This document shows, in pieces, positions 21,901 to 32,342 of a stretch of 64,000 nt of DNA. Numbering within the stretch: position 1 is the first letter of the stretch; every line of letters begins with the position of its first letter. Source of the DNA: Plantago ovata (Eukaryota; Streptophyta; Magnoliopsida; Lamiales; Plantaginaceae). The stretch spans positions 119,759,547 to 119,823,546 of the forward strand of contig CM051455.1 in the NCBI GenBank assembly GCA_028274465.1. The letters are read 5' to 3'. Both the position numbers and the translations under genes were made by a program. A model generated the notes under the pieces. That model had not been told where the DNA came from. It ran no database searches and worked only from the letters and a program-made list of their open reading frames with translations.

Positions 21901-22890
21901 AGCTCAGGTGTAGTTCTTGATTCCTTGTGACAATTAGCACATACTCAAACTATTTACAATACTTAATTTCCTTTAATTTGAAAAACGCTAGACATTTAAC
22001 ATTAGATGCATTCTACTGCAGTGGGATGTACTAGCCAATGATAATCCCGTCCATACAATTGCTCACATCGCAACTGGTACACATCCTGGAAACTGCATCT
22101 CTATAGTTCAGGTAATTAAATACAGTTTTATGGCTTTGACCTATATAGTACTTTAGCATATTACCCATAGGAACTATATATTCTGTTCAAACTGAATTTT
22201 GTAAATATTTTCATGCTTCGGAGAAAATTGGAGAACTCAAAAGGTGTCCACGTTCAATTGACCAGTCCAAATTAGCACTAAATGACCTTGGGCACATTAA
22301 GTGCAAATTTTTTGTATCTTACCAGATTATTTGCCCCATATGCCGTTTTTATTAGTCCTTAGTGTTTGCTTTGAATAAGTTATATGCAATTTCTTATTGG
22401 ATACACTTCCTATGATTATAGATACTTCTGGTCAAGATTATAGATGTATCTTAATGTTTTAATTAGTTGATATATATGTTGTATTAAAATTGTTTCTATT
22501 GCACAACCTTTTTCAAAAAAAGAGTCCAACATGTTGGTGCTTCAAGAGAGCAGTATTAACGAAATCGGAGCTATGATGATTTACGCTCTAACTGATCTCC
22601 AGACCATCATGTCAATTGTGAATGGCGGAGATGCCGATAGTGTGCCAATCCTACCTTGTGGATTCGTGATATCTCCAGATGGCCGAGCTAACAACGGACA
22701 AGGATCTTCGAGCAGTTCATCCACAAGTAGCTCCAGTGGTTCATTGCTCACAGTTTCTTTTCAGATACTTGTGTGCTGCAATGCACTAACAAAGCAACTG
22801 TCAATGGAGTTTGTGGACACTGTGAACACTCTAATAAGCTCCACAATCCAAAAGATCAAAGTTGCTCTCAATTGTTCTCACCTGAATTGA
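18952..22890 (+). pseudogene. HD-ZIP class IV homeodomain-START transcription factor gene, exon 1 missing
   Basis: HD-ZIP IV proteins are plant nuclear transcription factors of epidermal cells (ATML1/PDF2/GL2/HDG family). Exons inferred from GT-AG borders and frame: 18952-19069, 19422-19610, 20166-20615, 20714-20806, 20887 to about 21115, 21400-21580, 21696-21907, 22022-22111, 22525-22890. The first encodes homeodomain helices 2-3 ([22 protein letters not shown]). The second encodes the zipper-loop-zipper with its CxxC (CPNCGG). The START domain (AVAAMGELAELLRSNEPLW, WKNALPTIV, SPLVAPREF) and the C-terminal domain (MLVLQESS, GSLLTVSFQILV) follow. Exon 1, with helix 1, is absent; the sequence starts with a phase-2 acceptor at the family's conserved intron. 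A short tandem duplication at 21061-21170 puts a TGA at 21088-21090 inside START. Otherwise the gene looks intact, so it may be a recent pseudogene or a mis-assembled active gene. Confidence 0.85.
21061..21170 (+). repeat. tandem duplication at an HD-ZIP exon-intron border
   Basis: TGTATGATTCAAGATCTAGC occurs three times (starting 21061, 21084, 21129). The first unit is 23 bases, the second 45 bases, and the last runs into the splice donor TTT|GTGAGT. The 23-base unit changes the frame and creates the TGA at 21088. The 45-base unit repeats the splice donor as well. Confidence 0.9.
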
Positions 22891-23322
22891 TAGATTAGCA
22901 TCTACACTAAACTCTCACATCATGGCCCACATATGTTGGAGCCGAGAATGCCTTATTTATGCTTTTTGTTTGAATTCCTTCATTTAACTTTTGGAATTTC
23001 AGTATCTTATTTGTATCAAGTATTATAAGCTAACTTTGGTTAGCAGATTTTGTGCTGTTGTGTCTTACAATAGAATCTACATTTTTAAATCTGATGTGTT
23101 CGCTTTTCTTGTTCTTGAGAGTGTTTACATTTCGCATTCATGACAAAAGATTTGCATTACTACCTTACATATATATTAAGAGTACGGGTCCTGTCAAAAC
23201 TCAAAAGTTAGAGAATTACAGAGGAAAAGATTTGAGATCGACCAAATAAAATTACACAAACATTGAAGTCACAGAATTACAACATAACATGAGCCCCTTC
23301 TGAACTCTACACAACCTTTTAC
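22891..23322 (+). other. 3' flank of the HD-ZIP IV gene
   Basis: AT-rich 3' UTR and spacer. The stretch around 23085-23165 (AAATCTGATGTGTTC, GAGTGTTTACATTTCGC) recurs downstream of the second homeodomain remnant (27046-27130), showing that gene end and spacer were duplicated together. Confidence 0.6.
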
Positions 23323-23940
23323 ATGGTCGGACAACTGAAAAGTCTCCTCTCTGTTTTGAGGGAAAAACTTCAACAGCAAAATATGACTTCTCTTGCAGCT
23401 GACAACATGTCACAGATTGCAAAAACATTATTGGAGTAAACTCCCTGAAGAAACATGCAATGAGAAGCTGAAGTCATCTTGTGTTATTATCTTTCGAGAA
23501 AAGAATGTTGCAGGTACCGCCTGATTATATGCTGCAAATCCCAATGCAAGCCACTAGGACGTGGAAATTTCCATTAATTAACACCATGGCTACTTTTATA
23601 TTTCGTAAAACTACTGAGATATATGGTGTATGGTTCTATGAAGAAAAATATGTGAGATACATACGTACCTACACATCAAAGGGTGTGAAAAAAATACAAG
23701 CATAAGCTCGTAGGTGGACCCTATATCCAGTTCAAGCTACTTGATATTAAGAAACTTGAATTTGAGTTATCCAAGTTCAACAGGTTCATCATGGACTTGG
23801 CTTTGCGAGCTCGGATGCATGCAGAAGAAAACAAATAGCACGCTTTGTATCGTAATGATGAACAACTCTTGGAGTTATGGAAAGACACTCTGAAAGAATG
23901 TAGGATCGGTATAACTTGCTTTAGATACAAATTACCCCGG
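23323..23940 (+). pseudogene. NF-YC-like histone-fold remnant, copy 1
   Basis: NF-YC is the C subunit of the CCAAT-binding NF-Y complex, with a histone fold. An open stretch at 23323-23441 encodes LREKLQQQNMTSLAADNM. The diagnostic part is 23785-23835, FIMDLALRARMHAEENK, followed by a TAG, then HALYRND and EQLLELWKDTL. It parallels the NF-YC segment around the end of helix 2 and the ENKRxTLQKND motif. The middle part (about 23440-23700) does not clearly match NF-YC. Several frame breaks and the TAG make a functional protein unlikely. The family call rests on the C-terminal half only. Confidence 0.5.
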
Positions 23941-25129
23941 CCAATAACTTAGATTGACTACGGGGTTCAGTGAACACCTACGTCAACCTGCAGATTAACA
24001 AACACATATAATATATAGAATTTAAAGCACAGCGGAATATAGAGAAGAAAAGACCTTGTTCGCACAATGTTGTATAATCTCAATATCTATTCTAGTAAAA
24101 CAACACTAGTCACCTATAAGATGATATAGAACCCAATCTATCTATTCTACCTTCAATACGCTGTTACAGAAGTCTAGAATATAAACTAGTGTAAAAGACA
24201 CAACGAACTAAAACAATAAAACTATAAAACTCTGAAACTCGATCACCTTTGCTCTCTGTGTCGTCACCTTATGTTTGTCAATGCCATGCTTTATATAGAG
24301 GTGGAAAGCCTTGATCGACTTCAATCAGGAAACATGCTTGAATGAATCTGGACATGACGTGGTAATAATCTTCTAGTAGGAATCGACTTCCTCTTCAAAG
24401 TCTCCTTTTCCTTTTATGTCATAAATCCTTTTTGAGTCCTTCTTGAACAAGTCGTCTTCCTTCTTTAAGCCTTCCTGTAATTCGACAATTCCCATGTATA
24501 AATGAACTTCCTGCACAAGACAAACAACTACAGATATGGAATAGTTATTGTGTTAGAATAGGTAAAACTAAATAAAAGAAGCTAAGTGCTATGTTTCCAG
24601 AATTCAGGGGTTGAGTAAACCTATAGGTGAATCCCTATGTCAACACCCTAGAAACTGTGACACTTACATACTCTGTCCTTGAAAATCCAACACCAGCAGG
24701 TAATTTTGCCTTAGATTTCAATCTTATATATTCTTGATTTATTGCAATTTGACAATTTCAGTTCCAGAACCGTATTCCATTGTTCTCCCAATATTTTTCT
24801 TGGTGACTTGGACTATACAAACAATGTGAAATCACACATATAAAATGATTGGGTGAAAAAAAAAGCAACTCTCATAAATTATGTTTCCTTATCATTGGAT
24901 TTCTTTCACGTTAATCACCGTATTATGTTGGAGTACGATATAGCTGAATCGCGATTGACTAAAAGGAAATGATTTTCACCTCTTGCACATCGCTTCGAAA
25001 AGAAATTAAAGGATCAAGGTTTAGACAAAGTAAGTGTAGTCAGATGATCACTGCAATCATAGAACTTATATGAACATTGGTTGAACCCATATATTTTATT
25101 GATGTGTTTTATGTAGTAGATCAGACATC
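23941..25129. other. spacer within duplicated block A
   Basis: AT-rich, no supported gene. The first half (23941-24640) appears unique to this block. From about 24670 it carries sequence repeated at 27720-27900 and 28670-28800 (AATCCAACACCAGCAGGTAA, CCATTGTTCTCCCAATAT), and from 24880 sequence repeated at 27915-28190. Confidence 0.5.
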
Positions 25130-25320
25130 ATAATATTTTTATTGGAGTCAACTCCCTGAAGAACCATGTGACGAGAAGCTAAAGTGATCTTCTGTTATTA
25201 TCCGTCAGGAAAAGGATGTTGCACCGCCTTATAATATTCTGCGAGTCCCAAGGCAAGCCACCGGATGTGGAAATTTCCTTGGATTAACACCGTGACAATT
25301 TTACTGTTTCTAATCTCTAG
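25130..25320 (+). pseudogene. NF-YC-like unit, N-terminal half only
   Basis: A second partial copy of the unit at 23440-23600, with the stretch WSQLPEEPCDEKLK and then DVAPPYNILRVPRQATG, shifted in frame. The histone-fold half is missing. Its flanks match those of the unit at 28180. Confidence 0.4.
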
Positions 25321-26102
25321 ATTACGTCATACTTTTCAAACCTTATTCTTACAAAAGTTGGAAACCCCCAAAAGTACCAATTATAGAACTCTAGCACTAG
25401 AATTGTAACACTGCGCTTAGAGCGGTGCCTGTATTACTTACCCTTTTTGGTTTAATTACTGTGTGTACGATATCTGTTTCACGACAACAAGCAGTAGATC
25501 AAAGAAATACTAGTTTTCTTTTCAGACCGAGTAAATCTCATATAAACACATGTGCTTGAATTCAAACAATTTCAGAAAATAAATGCATGGTTTAGCTTAG
25601 GATTACATGACAAATTTACTAGTCGATAATTTTGGTACTATATGTTCCGAAGCGGATTTTGACGGGTGGTCTCAGATTCGTAAACATGACTCGTATAGCA
25701 TGTTTTTTGATTAATTTGAAACTAGTGTATCAGATCGTAACAACTTAGTTTTTATCATTGTTTCTATGTTAAAAAGAATATACGTCAATCGTGTTTTTCC
25801 ATATATGATTTGAAGGTGCAAGGAGAAACCATAAACTAATTACTTTATTTTATCAATAGTTTGCCATACTATTCAAGCATTATTCTTAAAAAGGGTGAAA
25901 ATCCCCCAAAAGTTTCAACCATATAGAATGGCATGGTGAGGTTACCATGTATGTTATACATTAGTCAAATGCAATGTATATTCCCATTACAGGGTCATAA
26001 ACATGAGCACATAGGTCCTATATAAGTTGGTCTTGGTGAATGAGTTGAGACATCAATATTTGTACTTGAGTTGTACATTTCTCGACACACATCAAATTCT
26101 AC
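25321..26102. other. spacer
   Basis: No supported gene. Contains a short duplicated stretch (CATACTTTTCAAACCTTATT near 25329 and a diverged copy near 25865). A minus-strand frame across 25995-26258 lies opposite the homeodomain remnant and has no recognised motif. Confidence 0.5.
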
Positions 26103-26936
26103 ATTTTTTCCAAACAGTTCACGTATCAATCTATCGCTTCTCCTAACAATAGCTCCAGTTCTAGTTCTGACTCTGAGTCTGACTAATTTGCTGAAACCAT
26201 TCCGACTCCATTCATCTACACTCCTTTGCAGCTTCAAAAACTCGAAGAGTAAGTCCATTACATGTTGTATTCATTTGTGGATAAGAGTAATATAAGTTTG
26301 ACTTGTTTTGCATTTGGTAATTTCAGGCTCTTTTCTGAATGGAAGTCACCGAGCAAACAGTTGAGGGAAATGTGGAGTTCGGAGCTCGGATTGGAAGCTA
26401 AGGAGATCAAGCGGTGGTTCAGAAAATGATTGTTACAAGCACAGGTAATTTGTCAATTCCTTAATTCATTCCGATCCATCTCTCACCTATAATTAATTTC
26501 CCTTGTTTTGAGTCATTCAGTATAACAAGAGTAGATGTTTAATCTTTTGAATATAATTTTGGTCTAGGATGAAGCAATACAAGAACAACGTACGGAATGT
26601 GAATGCTCAGACCGTGACGTAAACGCAAGAATAGAGGAACTACGATGCGAAAATGCAGCACTAAGAGAAGAGGTAATAATTGAACTGCTTCATAATGCCA
26701 AACACAAGGGTTCTTGAGCTAATTCTTGTGTATATATATGTCTGCAGCGCCAGAGGATGCTTAGAATTCTGGTGAGTGTTACTGAAGAGGGAAACAACCT
26801 TGAATTCCAAGTCACTGGAATAGCATCTTCACCTTCGTCTGCCTCATCAGATGGAAACCCTGAACTCCAACTTGCTGGAATCACATCTTCAACTGAGGAT
26901 TCCTCGTCAGAGGATGATGAAAGTGATGAATCATAA
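26103..26936 (+). pseudogene. diverged homeodomain-zipper remnant (HD-ZIP IV copy 2, no START)
   Basis: First piece 26103-26247 ends YTPLQLQKLEE and is spliced in phase 2 (GA|GTAAGT at 26248). The next exon (about 26327-26443) encodes LFSEWKSPSKQLREMWSSEL and GLEAKEIKRWFRK, followed by a TGA. Then comes a zipper-like exon about 26569-26671 (IEELRCENAALREE) and a last exon 26749-26936, Ser/Asp/Glu-rich with stop. The intron sits at the same homeodomain position and phase as in the other two copies, so the origin is an HD-ZIP IV gene. Helix 3 lacks the normal WFQNKRT core. TAA at 26184 and TGA in the HD exon suggest a pseudogene, or a gene coding only a short C-terminal protein. No START domain follows. 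Confidence 0.65.
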
Positions 26937-27219
26937 GTGAATCAGTGCATACAAAGTGTCTATATATCCATACAAGTTTGTGTTCCTATTATGTAACAGC
27001 TTTTACATTCTTGTAATGGAGGAACTATCTGTGTTTTACAACATTATTAAATCTGATGTGTTCACTTTTCTTGTGCTTGAGAGTGTTTACATTTCGCATT
27101 CATGACATAGATTTGCATTTGTACCTGACATATATGAGACAAATGGAAATTAATGAAGGTTGTAATAGATCCTCTACAAAATTTACTTAACATATAGGTG
27201 GCTCAATCCATAATCCAAT
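26937..27219. other. 3' flank of HD copy 2, duplicated from the HD-ZIP IV gene flank
   Basis: 27046-27130 repeats 23085-23165 with few changes (CTTGAGAGTGTTTACATTTC). No gene. Confidence 0.6.
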
Positions 27220-27745
27220 AAAGAAAGATAGGTGCGTCCAGTCAACTACCTGAAGAATCATGTAATGAGAAGGTAAAGCCAACTTGTGTTATTATCCTCT
27301 GGGAAAAGGATGTTGCGCCTTATTATCAACTGCGAATCCCGACAGGCCACTCGGATGTGGAAATTACCATTGATTAACACCATGGTGACTTTGCAATTCG
27401 GTAAAATTACTGAGGTATATAGAGTATATGGTCCTACGTGGAAAAACAAGTGAGATACGTACCTACACGACAAAGGATGGAAACAACATACAACCATAAG
27501 CTCGTGGGGGTGGGGGCACCATATCAAGTTGAAGCTACTTTATAATATGAAACTTGAATTTGAGATGTCCACGTTTAACAATATTTTCATGGATCTTGGC
27601 TTTTCGAGCTCGGATACATGCAGAAGAAAACATTGAGCATGCTTTGTATCACAACGACGTTGCATTGGCAATAGCAATGAGCAACCCTTCGAGTATCCAA
27701 AGACACTGTCCATGAAAATCCAACACCAGTAGGTAATTTTACCTT
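27220..27745 (+). pseudogene. NF-YC-like remnant, copy 2
   Basis: Repeats copy 1 at 23440-23900: AACTACCTGAAGAATCATG, then CCACTCGGATGTGGAAATT, then a histone-fold-like end reading HALYHNDVALAIA after an in-frame TGA. Relative to the family ENKRxTLQKNDIAAAI motif the ND-x-A-x-AI core is preserved. Several indels break the frame. Confidence 0.5.
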
Positions 27746-28179
27746 AATTACATTGTAATCATATATTCTTTATTTATCACAATTTGACTATTTGAGTTCC
27801 AGAACTGCACTCCATTGTTCTCCCAGTATCTTTCTTGGTGACTTGGACAATAAAATCAATGTGAAATCACACATAAAATGATTGGGAGAAAAAATAAAAC
27901 AACTCACATAAATTATATTACCATATCACAGGATTTCTTTCACATTAATCACCGTATTATGTTGGAGTGTGGTAGCCGAATCAAGACTGACTAGAAGTAA
28001 TTAATTTTCACCTCTAACACGTCATTTCGAAAGAAATTAAAGGATCTGGAGCTAGACAAATTAAGCAAGTGTAGTCAAGAATACATGATTACTGCAATAA
28101 TAAAACTTATATTAACACTGTAAGAACCAGTATATTTTATTGGAGCCTTTTATGTAGTGGATAGGGCCTCGTAAAAATT
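27746..28179. other. spacer within duplicated block B
   Basis: Repeats 24680-25130 with moderate divergence. No gene. Confidence 0.55.
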
Positions 28180-28690
28180 TTATTGGATTCAACTCCCTGA
28201 AGAATCATGTAATGAGAAGCTGAAGCCATCTTTCTTTAATAACCTCTGGTAAATTGATGTTGCACCGCCTAATTATATGCTGCGAATCCCAAGGCAAGCC
28301 ACTCGGATGTGGAAATTGCCACTGATTAACACCATGGCGTCTTTAAATTTCCGTAAACCTACTGAGGTGTACAGTTTATCGTTCTATGTGGAAAAGAAGT
28401 GAGATACGTACCTACACGGCAAAGGGTGGAAATAACATACAAGCATAAGCTGGTAGGTTGACACTATATCAAGCTCAAGTTACTTGATATTAAGAAACTT
28501 GAATTTGAGGTATCCACGTTCATCATGTTTGTCATGGACTTGGCTTTTCCAGCTCGGTTTATTACAGAAGAAAACACATAGCATGCCTTGTATTGAAATG
28601 ACATTGCGTTTGCGATAGCTAGGTATGAGCAACTCTTGGAGTTATGCAAAGACACCGTGTCCATGAAAATCCAACACCATGAGGTAATTT
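28180..28690 (+). pseudogene. NF-YC-like remnant, copy 3
   Basis: The best-preserved C-terminal part: after stops at the positions equivalent to the other copies it reads NDIAFAIARYEQLLELCKDT, close to the NF-YC motif NDIAAAI(T/S)RTD. The N-terminal half matches the unit at 25130. No intact frame. Confidence 0.5.
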
Positions 28691-29311
28691 TACCTTAGAG
28701 TGAAATCCTATATTCTTGATTTATTGTAATTTGACTATTTGAGTTCCAGACATTGTTCTCCCAATATCTTTCTTGGTTACTTGGACTATACAATCAATGT
28801 GAAATCAATGGACTAACAACTTATGGAGTGTTTGGGGGAGGGTATTGGAGGTGGATTTTATATTCTGAAGAGTAAATTTTACATTTCAAAATGAAAAATC
28901 AACCTTCAAAATCCTCTTCCAAACACTGAGTTAGTTTGTTTTTGTTTTTCTACTATTGAAGACACATATGGTAATTAATAGAGATTTCTTATTTTTCAGG
29001 ATTCAGAATCTGGCTAAAAGATTCACAAGTCAATGTTAGTCTTTATGGAAAGGAGAAATGAGTTCTTTACAAGAACAACTAATGAAGGTCCTGTCGAATT
29101 TTTCACCTATCCGATCCCTTTACTGTGAACTCCTTAAATCATACTTATTGTTTGAGACAGTGTGTATATTTTCAGGGTGGTCAAATACCAGATAAGCCAA
29201 TTATCATGAAATCTTGTAAAAAGAAGTTAAGATATGTGGTTAGGCAGGGTAACGACATAAACAAAATAAACTCAATAGAGATAGAGAAGAGATGAATAAA
29301 AGCAAGTACTA
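28691..29311. other. spacer
   Basis: After 28800 the block repeat ends. 28810-28950 contains a pair of inverted-like stretches (GTGTTTGGGGGAGG near 28836 and CTTCCAAACACT near 28916), possibly a small DNA-transposon relic. Nothing else is recognised. Confidence 0.35.
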
Positions 29312-29510
29312 GTCTTCATTAAGCAACTAAAGTGGTGCAATAGTAAGGAGTTGGGATATTGAAGGAGAGGTGCCGGGTTCGATCCCCAGTGGTGGCGGAG
29401 TTATAAGGTTGGTTTAGGTGTGGAGAAATAAAGTGGTTTATGAAGTTTGTATAGCATTAGTGTAGGAGTAGTTGTAATATTTTTCGTTTCAAAAAACGTC
29501 TTCATTAAGC
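29312..29510 (+). mobile_element. tRNA-derived SINE with target-site duplications
   Basis: The body 29325-29497 (173 bases) is flanked by the perfect 13-base direct repeat GTCTTCATTAAGC (29312-29324 and 29498-29510). It has a box A-like segment near 29334-29345 and a perfect box B GGTTCGATCCC (29376-29386), and ends in a short A-rich tail. These are the hallmarks of a tRNA-derived SINE copied by LINE machinery. Confidence 0.82.
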
Positions 29511-30524
29511 GACATTATAGACCCGTACTATAAAGGATGGACGCATTGGAAATCTGTACATTTTTAGGTTGATTCAAGGGTCTTGTCTTATTAGTCTTCC
29601 ACGTAATTAAGTAGACTGATATTGCTTGACTAAGATCTTTAAGGTTACTTGAAATGACAAAAAACATTTATCACTATCTCATTTTTTGTTGTATTCGTAA
29701 ATTGTTATTTGGCATTACATACCAGGAAGAGTAATAATGTTTGATTATGTCACATACGGAAAAAATTCCATGAATTAATCAAGGATTTTCTCAATTAATT
29801 TCAGATTCTGATAATAAAGGTTATACTATTTAAACCATGATTCTTCAGTCAATATGCTACCTGAAAAGACAATGGCATGAATGGCAATCTATTGATAATT
29901 GTAGTCTAGGTTCGTACCCTATTTATGAACAGAATCCATATTGGAAACCTTCCATTTATGATCATAAGCATGATTACTTGAATACTTCATTCCCACTTAT
30001 GCTATTTAACAGAAGGCCGGAAACTTCTGCAAAACGATTTTTATTATTTCATTCATCTTCTCTTAATTGTTCTATTATGAAGATTGGCAACATAATCTAG
30101 AGGTATTTAACTTCTCCATTGAATAAGCAATGTATATGAGATGAAAGATTGTGTTTCATCACTTGCATGATTAAGTCATACCCTTTTCATGTATATATCT
30201 TCTTGTTTTTTCAGACCGAGTATTTCCTTAACTCCTTGATATCCATTTTATGAAAACTTTTCATTAATTAAATATACATATATATGAAAAAAAGAAGAAC
30301 TTTGTGTATATTGCATATCACTATGTTGCAAGCTTCAAGAATAGAAAGTGAGCCTTCCCCTGCCTGTCCATTTCATTAGTTTTCTCATACTTCAAACATC
30401 TAACACAGAAGAAACTGCACCTCCATCACTACACAAAACTGTTGTCTTTATTCTCTTATTTAATTATCATTGTGTAATTCTGTTGTTAGGAACCGGAACA
30501 TCTCTTTTTCTTTGAGTATAGAAG
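29511..30524. other. upstream region of HD-ZIP IV copy 3
   Basis: AT-rich DNA. An 87-codon frame at 29837-30100 has no recognised motif and may be chance. The 3' part probably contains the promoter and 5' UTR of the exon at 30525, but I see no clear TATA box. Confidence 0.4.
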
Positions 30525-30634
30525 ATGGATTTTGGGCATGGAGGAAGTGGATCTTGCAATGAAGGCAACAATTCTCATCAGGGCAAAGGCAAATTCCATC
30601 GTCACTCCGCTGACCAAATCCAGCAACTTGAAGC
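30525..30634 (+). CDS. exon 1 of an HD-ZIP class IV gene (copy 3)
   Basis: Starts ATG at 30525 with MDFGHGGSGSCNEGNNSHQ and encodes the N-terminal arm and helix 1 of an HD-ZIP IV homeodomain (KFHRHSADQIQQLEA). It ends in a phase-2 donor (GC|GTAAAC at 30635), exactly where the family has its first coding intron. No following exon exists in the window: 311 bases further a Tat-like LTR begins, and retrotransposon DNA continues to the end at 64000. The exon is free of stops. Its acceptor partner would be a sequence such as that at 18952, which has matching phase and content but lies upstream, so it belongs to another copy unless the assembly order is wrong. Confidence 0.85.
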
Positions 30635-30945
30635 GTAAACTCTTCAACCCCAACATTTTTTATTGAATTTTCACTCGAGATGAACCTATGTTTTTTTTTA
30701 CTCCTCTCTTGTTTCATTTTACCTTTTCATTTACATTAATAAATCAAGTATTTTGAGCATATATTAATTAACATGCCTACTCATTTTCAAAACAAATGTC
30801 TATGAAATCTTCTTTTTCTTATTTTAATTTTGTGAGATTACATAAGTATGATACCACCATTGACTCATGATGATAAAGGAATAAAATCACTTTTTACTCC
30901 TAGTATTCGATGACATGCATAAATCATATCTGGGATCAATATCAC

Positions 30946-31918
30946 TGTTGGTGTCGGAATATGTCCAACCCCCAAGGACGTCTAAGAGCGTACTAAGGCG
31001 TCATGGGCTGACCATGATAGAAGGGTCCGTTCACCTTTCATCAGGGTCCGACCAGACAAAAGACTAGGCAAAATAACCTAAGTCCTTATGTGCGGCCTAA
31101 GAGTACAATTGCTCTACTAGCCACTGAGTTGCCCTACTAGCGTGGTGACGCCCTACTAGCAGGACAAAGTCCTAGTAGCCACCAGCTAGGAGAAAGGCAA
31201 GCCCAACAAAGAGCTCCTCGGGCTACAACACGACCTCCCGGCTACGTAGCCTCGCCCTACTAGCACGTCGAGAGGAACAAGATTGGTGCCCTTCTGCCCT
31301 ACTAGCACAGGTAGTCGGACGAGTGTCATTCCGCCCTACTACCACGGGTGGCCGTACATAACTCCTTACGTCAAGGAAGAACAAACATGTCCTAAGGAAA
31401 AGGTAGTCCTCGGACCTTAGAAGCTCGGCAGTCGCCCTACTACCCCGTCCTCGGACGGTACTGGGGCGATACCCGCCATAGGAGCACTTGGGTACCAAGA
31501 ATGACCATTTTACCCCTGCCAATCCTAGTGGAAGATTTGGGCCAAAGCCCATGGGTCTAAGCCCATAGAAGACTCAATCATGGCCGGACACTTGTCACGA
31601 TCCTAAGTGCTCAAGCAATGTTCTATTGCTAGTATAAATACGGGCTCACTTCAATCAAGGTAATCATTCAATCATTCAATCATCACACTACTTTCTCACT
31701 CTACATTTACTAGGGAAGCCTACCAACTCCCTATACGGAAAGTCGTCCCTCCGGCTTGATCTTAGGCAAGCCGGGCTTGTGGCACTAACCCCCCGCCCCT
31801 CTTGCCAAGTTATATCTCAGGTCCTAGGTACAGTACGGAAGGCACTTAAAGTGCGAAGGACGTTCTAGAACCTTCGCCTTACGATGCTCCAGAGGAAAGC
31901 ACTAATTACCTATCAACA
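30946..31918 (+). repeat. 5' LTR of a Tat-like gypsy element
   Basis: 973 bases, TGTTGGTGT...TATCAACA, followed after two bases by a primer site. TATA-like TATAAATA near 31633. The LTR carries about seven copies of GCCCTACTAGC or close variants between 31111 and 31445. It forms the right border of the gene island and lies in the first intron of HD-ZIP copy 3. Confidence 0.82.
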
Positions 31919-31920
31919 TT

Positions 31921-31938
31921 TGGCGCCGTCTGTGGGAA
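31921..31938 (+). promoter_or_regulatory. primer-binding site of the Tat-like element
   Basis: TGGCGCCGTCTGTGGGAA, two bases after the LTR. This type of site is common in Tat/Ogre-related gypsy elements and is generally assigned to a tRNA-Arg primer (from memory, not checked). Confidence 0.75.
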
Positions 31939-31981
31939 CCGATCAAAAGGTTACCCTCGCCCTACTAGCGCGGTCCGAAGG

Positions 31982-32342
31982 ATGGTTAATCCCAGAAGAA
32001 GTACCCGCCTTGCGACCGCTGTCGCCAGACCCCCACCTGCTCGTCCACGGGGTCGTCCCCCGTTGGGCGGCAGAGAAAGAGGAAGGGGGCGAGGCAATGG
32101 TGGTAGGGCACTTAGAAATGATAATGTTGATGATTACCAGTACGACGAATTGCTCGACGGAGCACCGACGAGCGTCACTGCTCCCGAGGAAGGAGTTGCC
32201 GAGAATGCGCCTCAAGGGAATCCCGTCGGATCCGGTTTTGGCGCATTAAGGAATTCCGCGCAATCGGTCCCAAGGCAAACTCATCCGGTCCCAAGACAAG
32301 ACCAACCAGCAGCAATGAACTTTACTCTTCCCAACGGACGAG
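31982..32342 (+). pseudogene. gag: N-terminus of a Tat-like gag, cut by insertion
   Basis: Opens MVNPRRSTRLATAVARP and is rich in Arg, Pro and Gly, like the start of Tat-lineage gag proteins. The frame is intact for 120 codons and ends at 32342, where the LTR of another element begins. The remainder of gag and pol is not in the window. Confidence 0.6.

Noticed and set aside
29334..29386. functional tRNA gene
   Set aside because: Box B is perfect, but no cloverleaf forms; target-site duplications and A-rich tail identify a SINE.
29837..30100. 87-codon plus-strand frame
   Set aside because: No recognised motif, no splice context, AT-rich DNA; kept only as a note in the spacer.
18819..30946. 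the gene island as the interior of one Tat-like element bounded by two LTRs
   Set aside because: The two LTRs are in opposite orientation with their 5' ends facing the island, and the island contains spliced host genes.
31100..31450. CRISPR-like spaced repeats (GCCCTACTAGC)
   Set aside because: Spacing is irregular, repeat too short, plant nuclear LTR context.
31223..31552. 109-codon minus-strand frame in the Tat-like LTR
   Set aside because: Lies fully within an LTR and is produced by the GCCCTACTAGC repeats.
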